Of a stretch of DNA of 64,000 nucleotides, positions 61,606 through 64,000 are shown piece after piece. The translations under genes and the position numbers were made by a program. How positions within the stretch are numbered: the first letter of the stretch is position 1; each line of letters begins with the position of its first letter. The notes below the pieces were generated by a model. It had not been told where the DNA came from. It worked only from the letters and a program-made list of their open reading frames with translations, and searched no databases. The stretch lies in assembly GCF_025399795.1 (NCBI RefSeq), contig NZ_JAODTZ010000001.1, positions 62,001 to 126,000 of the forward strand. The letters are read 5' to 3'. The stretch comes from Streptomyces rhizosphaerihabitans. GTDB taxonomy: Bacteria > Actinomycetota > Actinomycetes > Streptomycetales > Streptomycetaceae.

Positions 61606-62190
61606 AGGTATCGCTTCTCTCCTACGCCGTCTCACGGGTGCGCCATTCCTCCGGCGGGGGTGCGGACGGAGCGGACCGGTGGGCCGCGTCGACGTCCGCG
61701 CCCGATCGCACTCGGGCGCACCTACGCCATCCATTCTGCGGGATGACCGAGAGGCGCGCGGCCGAGAACAATCGCCGCAGGCGCGTTACGCACGCTACCT
61801 TCTCCTGGCCCCTGGGCCCACACCGGCGGGCGTCTTCGGCTCTCCGCGCCGGGATCTTTGCCGCTCCGCGGGCCGTTCCCCCGCCGCTCCGCGGCGATAT
61901 CCCCGGCGCTCCGCGCCGAAAGTTTCCCACCCACACCCCGTCTCACTCCGCCGAAAAGTCCTCCACCCCGAACCCGACCCGTCTCGCTCCGCCGAAAAGT
62001 CCTCCGCCCCGGGTCGTCCAGGGCCGGCCCATCTCGTTCGCCGAGAAAGTGCACGCCAGGGGCCGACCCGGATCGCACCGCCGAAAAGGGGGCCGGCCGG
62101 GGCCCCCGATCGTCCTCACACGCCCCCCACTCGGCCCCCATACGCGCGGTAACCGCACTACGCACCCCGAACTCGGGGCACTATGACGGA
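61606..62190. other. Divergent intergenic region of 585 nt
   Basis: It carries the DUF3027 upstream region at the left and a 40-50-bp degenerate array (61905-62096) at the right. CACTAT lies 6 nt before the MFS GTG at 62191. No coding sequence was seen. Confidence 0.45.
61905..62096. repeat. Degenerate 40-50-bp array (CTCCGCCGAAAAGTCCTCC-type units)
   Basis: Units start at about 61905, 61940, 61981, 62031 and 62071, each with GCTCCGCCGAAAAGT-like sequence followed by Cys/Pro-codon-rich filler. Unit length varies (about 36-50 nt) and no frame is favoured. Confidence 0.6.
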
Positions 62191-63615
62191 GTGGCATCCG
62201 CAAGGTCGCCCCAGGGAGCAACCGGTATCGGTGGCGCCAAGGGGAGCAATCGGAACGGCGGATCGGGCCGGGTGACCGGGTCCGTCCGTGCGGTGGGACG
62301 TGCCCTGCACTTCCCGGTCACCCGGACGGCGCGCGGCATCCGCAAGGCGACCCACGCGCACGGAGCGGGCGAGTCGGGCCTCGGAAAACTGATCGAACTG
62401 CACGCGGTGAACGGCGCGGGCGACGTCATGATCACCGTGGCACTGGCGTCCACCGTGTTCTTCTCCGTGCCGACCGACGAGGCCCGCGGCCGGGTCGCCC
62501 TCTACCTGGGCATCACGATGGCGCCCTTCGCCCTCCTCGCCCCCGTGATCGGCCCGCTGCTCGACCGTCTGCCGCACGGCCGGCGGGCCGCGATGGCGGG
62601 CTCGATGCTCGCGCGGGCGATGCTGGCGCTGATGCTGGCGGGGGCCGTCGTCAGCGGAACCTTCGAGCTGTATCCCGCCGCGCTCGGCGTACTGGTCGCC
62701 TCCAAGGCGTACGGCGTGGTGCGCAGCGCCGTCGTCCCCCGGCTCCTGCCACCCACGTTCTCCCTGGTCAAGGCCAACTCCCGGGTCACTCTGGGCGGGC
62801 TCCTGGCCACCGGTGTGGCCGGGCCGATCGCCGCCGTGCTCCAGTCGCTGGGGGCGCGCTATCCGCTCTACGGCGCCTTCGTGATCTTCATCGCGGGCAC
62901 GTTCCTGTCGTTCTCGCTGCCGCCCAAGGTCGACTCGGCCAAGGGCGAGGACAAGGCGCTGCTCGCCGCCGACCCGGAGCATCTGCACGGCCCGCATCTG
63001 AAGAAACCCCCGCGCCCCGGACTGCGGACGGTGGGGACGGCCGTCACCCACGCGCTCGGGGCCAACGCCTCGCTGCGCTGCCTGTCCGGCTTCCTGATCT
63101 TCTTCCTCGCCTTCCTGCTGCGCCAGCAGCCGCTCAGCGGCAAGAGCGCGGCGGTCTCGCTGGGCCTGGTGGTCGTCTCGGCGGGCGTGGGCAACGCGCT
63201 CGGCACGGCCGTCGGAGCTTGGCTGAAACAGCGCGCTCCGGAGATCATCATCGTGACAGTGGTGGCGTTCGTGCTGGCCGTCGCGATCGCGGCGGCGCTC
63301 TTCTACGGCACTCTGTTCGTGGCCTGTCTCGCCGCGGTCGCCGGGTTCGCGCAGGCGCTCGCCAAGCTGTCCCTGGACGCGCTGATCCAGCGCGACGTCC
63401 CCGAACTCGTCCGGAGTTCGGCCTTCGCCCGCTCCGAGACGCTGCTCCAGATGGCCTGGGTCCTCGGTGGAGCCATCGGCATCGCGATGCCGCTCAACGG
63501 CTCGCTCGGCCTCGCCGTGGCCGCCGGGATCGTCGCCGTCGGGTGGCTGACGACCGTGCGGGGACTGCTCTCCGCGGCACGGCGCGGCGGATCGGTCCGG
63601 CAGCGCGTCTCCTGA
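62191..63615 (+). CDS. MFS-type membrane protein
   Basis: The 474-aa protein has an N-terminal Gly/Arg-rich cytoplasmic stretch and about twelve hydrophobic helices (LGITMAPFALLAPVIGPLLD, GTFLSFSLPPKVDS loop, FLIFFLAFLLRQQPLSGK, VSLGLVVVSAGVGNALGTA). The annotation usual in Streptomyces is MFS transporter. The substrate is unknown. The GTG at 62191 is preceded by CACTAT with 6-nt spacing, so the mRNA may be leaderless. A lipoprotein gene follows 74 nt downstream. Confidence 0.75.
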   Translation: MASARSPQGATGIGGAKGSNRNGGSGRVTGSVRAVGRALHFPVTRTARGIRKATHAHGAGESGLGKLIELHAVNGAGDVMITVALASTVFFSVPTDEARGRVALYLGITMAPFALLAPVIGPLLDRLPHGRRAAMAGSMLARAMLALMLAGAVVSGTFELYPAALGVLVASKAYGVVRSAVVPRLLPPTFSLVKANSRVTLGGLLATGVAGPIAAVLQSLGARYPLYGAFVIFIAGTFLSFSLPPKVDSAKGEDKALLAADPEHLHGPHLKKPPRPGLRTVGTAVTHALGANASLRCLSGFLIFFLAFLLRQQPLSGKSAAVSLGLVVVSAGVGNALGTAVGAWLKQRAPEIIIVTVVAFVLAVAIAAALFYGTLFVACLAAVAGFAQALAKLSLDALIQRDVPELVRSSAFARSETLLQMAWVLGGAIGIAMPLNGSLGLAVAAGIVAVGWLTTVRGLLSAARRGGSVRQRVS

Positions 63616-63689
63616 GCCGCGCGGGGGCCACACACGGCACGCCGCACCCCACGTGGGGGCACGGGTGGGCGCGCCCGATAACCTTCGGC

Positions 63690-64000
63690 CATGACCTCCC
63701 TGCCCCGCGGCAGAGCCGCTAATGGACAACGCGCTGCGCGCCGTCGCCGCGCCGTCGCCACGGTCGGCGCCGTTTCCGCCGGACTCCTCGCCCTGTCCGC
63801 CTGTGACAAGCCGACACCGATGGCCACCGTCACGGTCGGCGACCACTCGGTGAGCTCCGAGGCCGACTGCTACAACGACGGCAACGCCGTGAAGACCGCG
63901 GACCTGACGAGCTGCCTGCGGTCCAAGGACATCAAGTCCATCGGCGTCGACCCCGACGCGACCGTCCGGTTCGGCGTGGACCCGAAGATCGCCGACAAGG
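63690..64000 (+). CDS. Lipoprotein, DUF2771-like, truncated by the window end
   Basis: The first 103 residues are visible: a basic N-terminus, a hydrophobic stretch and lipobox LLALSAC, then MATVTVGDHSVSSEADCYND, which resembles DUF2771 lipoproteins found beside such MFS genes. ATG at 63690 lies 6 nt after TAACCT (63678-63683), a leaderless arrangement. The stop codon is beyond 64000. Confidence 0.7.

Noticed and set aside
57607-61746. 1379-aa plus-strand ORF opposite the GHKL ATPase and DUF3027 genes
   Set aside because: Composition (Val/Gly/Arg/His-rich) and complete overlap with supported genes show it to be a mirror frame.

Overview
The window is high-GC actinobacterial DNA and almost certainly comes from a Streptomyces chromosome. 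The evidence is strong GC bias at third codon positions, frequent GTG starts and a few TTG starts, a single in-frame TTA codon (a bldA-type rare codon), a conservon with a CYP157/CYP154 pair, a DmdR-type iron repressor beside an amino-sugar SIS-domain gene carrying a DasR-like operator, and short palindromic elements typical of Streptomyces. From memory, much of the gene order resembles the SCO43xx-44xx region of S. coelicolor. No tRNA, rRNA, CRISPR array, complete insertion sequence or biosynthetic cluster was seen.

Layout. 164-9490: a receptor-type lipoprotein, a repeat-rich membrane protein, an NsdA-like regulator facing a degenerate primase-polymerase-like protein, an ABC transporter pair and an alpha/beta hydrolase whose nucleophile serine is replaced by alanine. 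10367-17862: the iron repressor with an antisense ORF, the SIS-domain gene, a PAS/GAF sensor, a strongly promoted 12-codon ORF, a 17-bp tandem array, a Cys-type leader peptide before an isopenicillin-N-synthase-like oxygenase, a citrate synthase homologue and pdxH. 18124-28376 (minus strand): one tightly coupled eight-gene operon for CoA-ester carboxylation, resembling the liu/atu leucine and acyclic-terpene pathways and ending in its own TetR gene, with a promoter/operator at 28415-28452. 28881-36965: a TTA-containing surface glycosyltransferase, a DMT exporter, a FemX-like peptidyltransferase and a very large FAD/Fe-S oxidoreductase with a 12-bp repeat-encoded N-terminus. 37195-43046: a conservon (cvnA-D) plus two P450s. 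43245-64000: serC, a secreted beta-propeller, SGNH hydrolase, aldo/keto reductase, thpR, a MarR/MFS pair, purine permease, DUF2530 protein, CtpE-like ATPase, a secreted protein with a duplicated promoter region, a giant GHKL ATPase, a DUF3027 protein, an MFS protein and a lipoprotein cut by the window end.

Three features run through the window. First, gene junctions hold many degenerate tandem arrays (12-50 bp units; exact-register arrays of 12, 16, 17, 17, 19 and 30 bp), and several begin with the last codons of a gene. Second, about ten genes have a TAnnnT-like hexamer 6-7 nt before the start codon, as expected for leaderless mRNAs. Third, operons are joined by 4-nt ATGA or GTGA overlaps. 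Coordinates and motifs were read by eye. Family assignments rest on recognised motifs and not on database searches.
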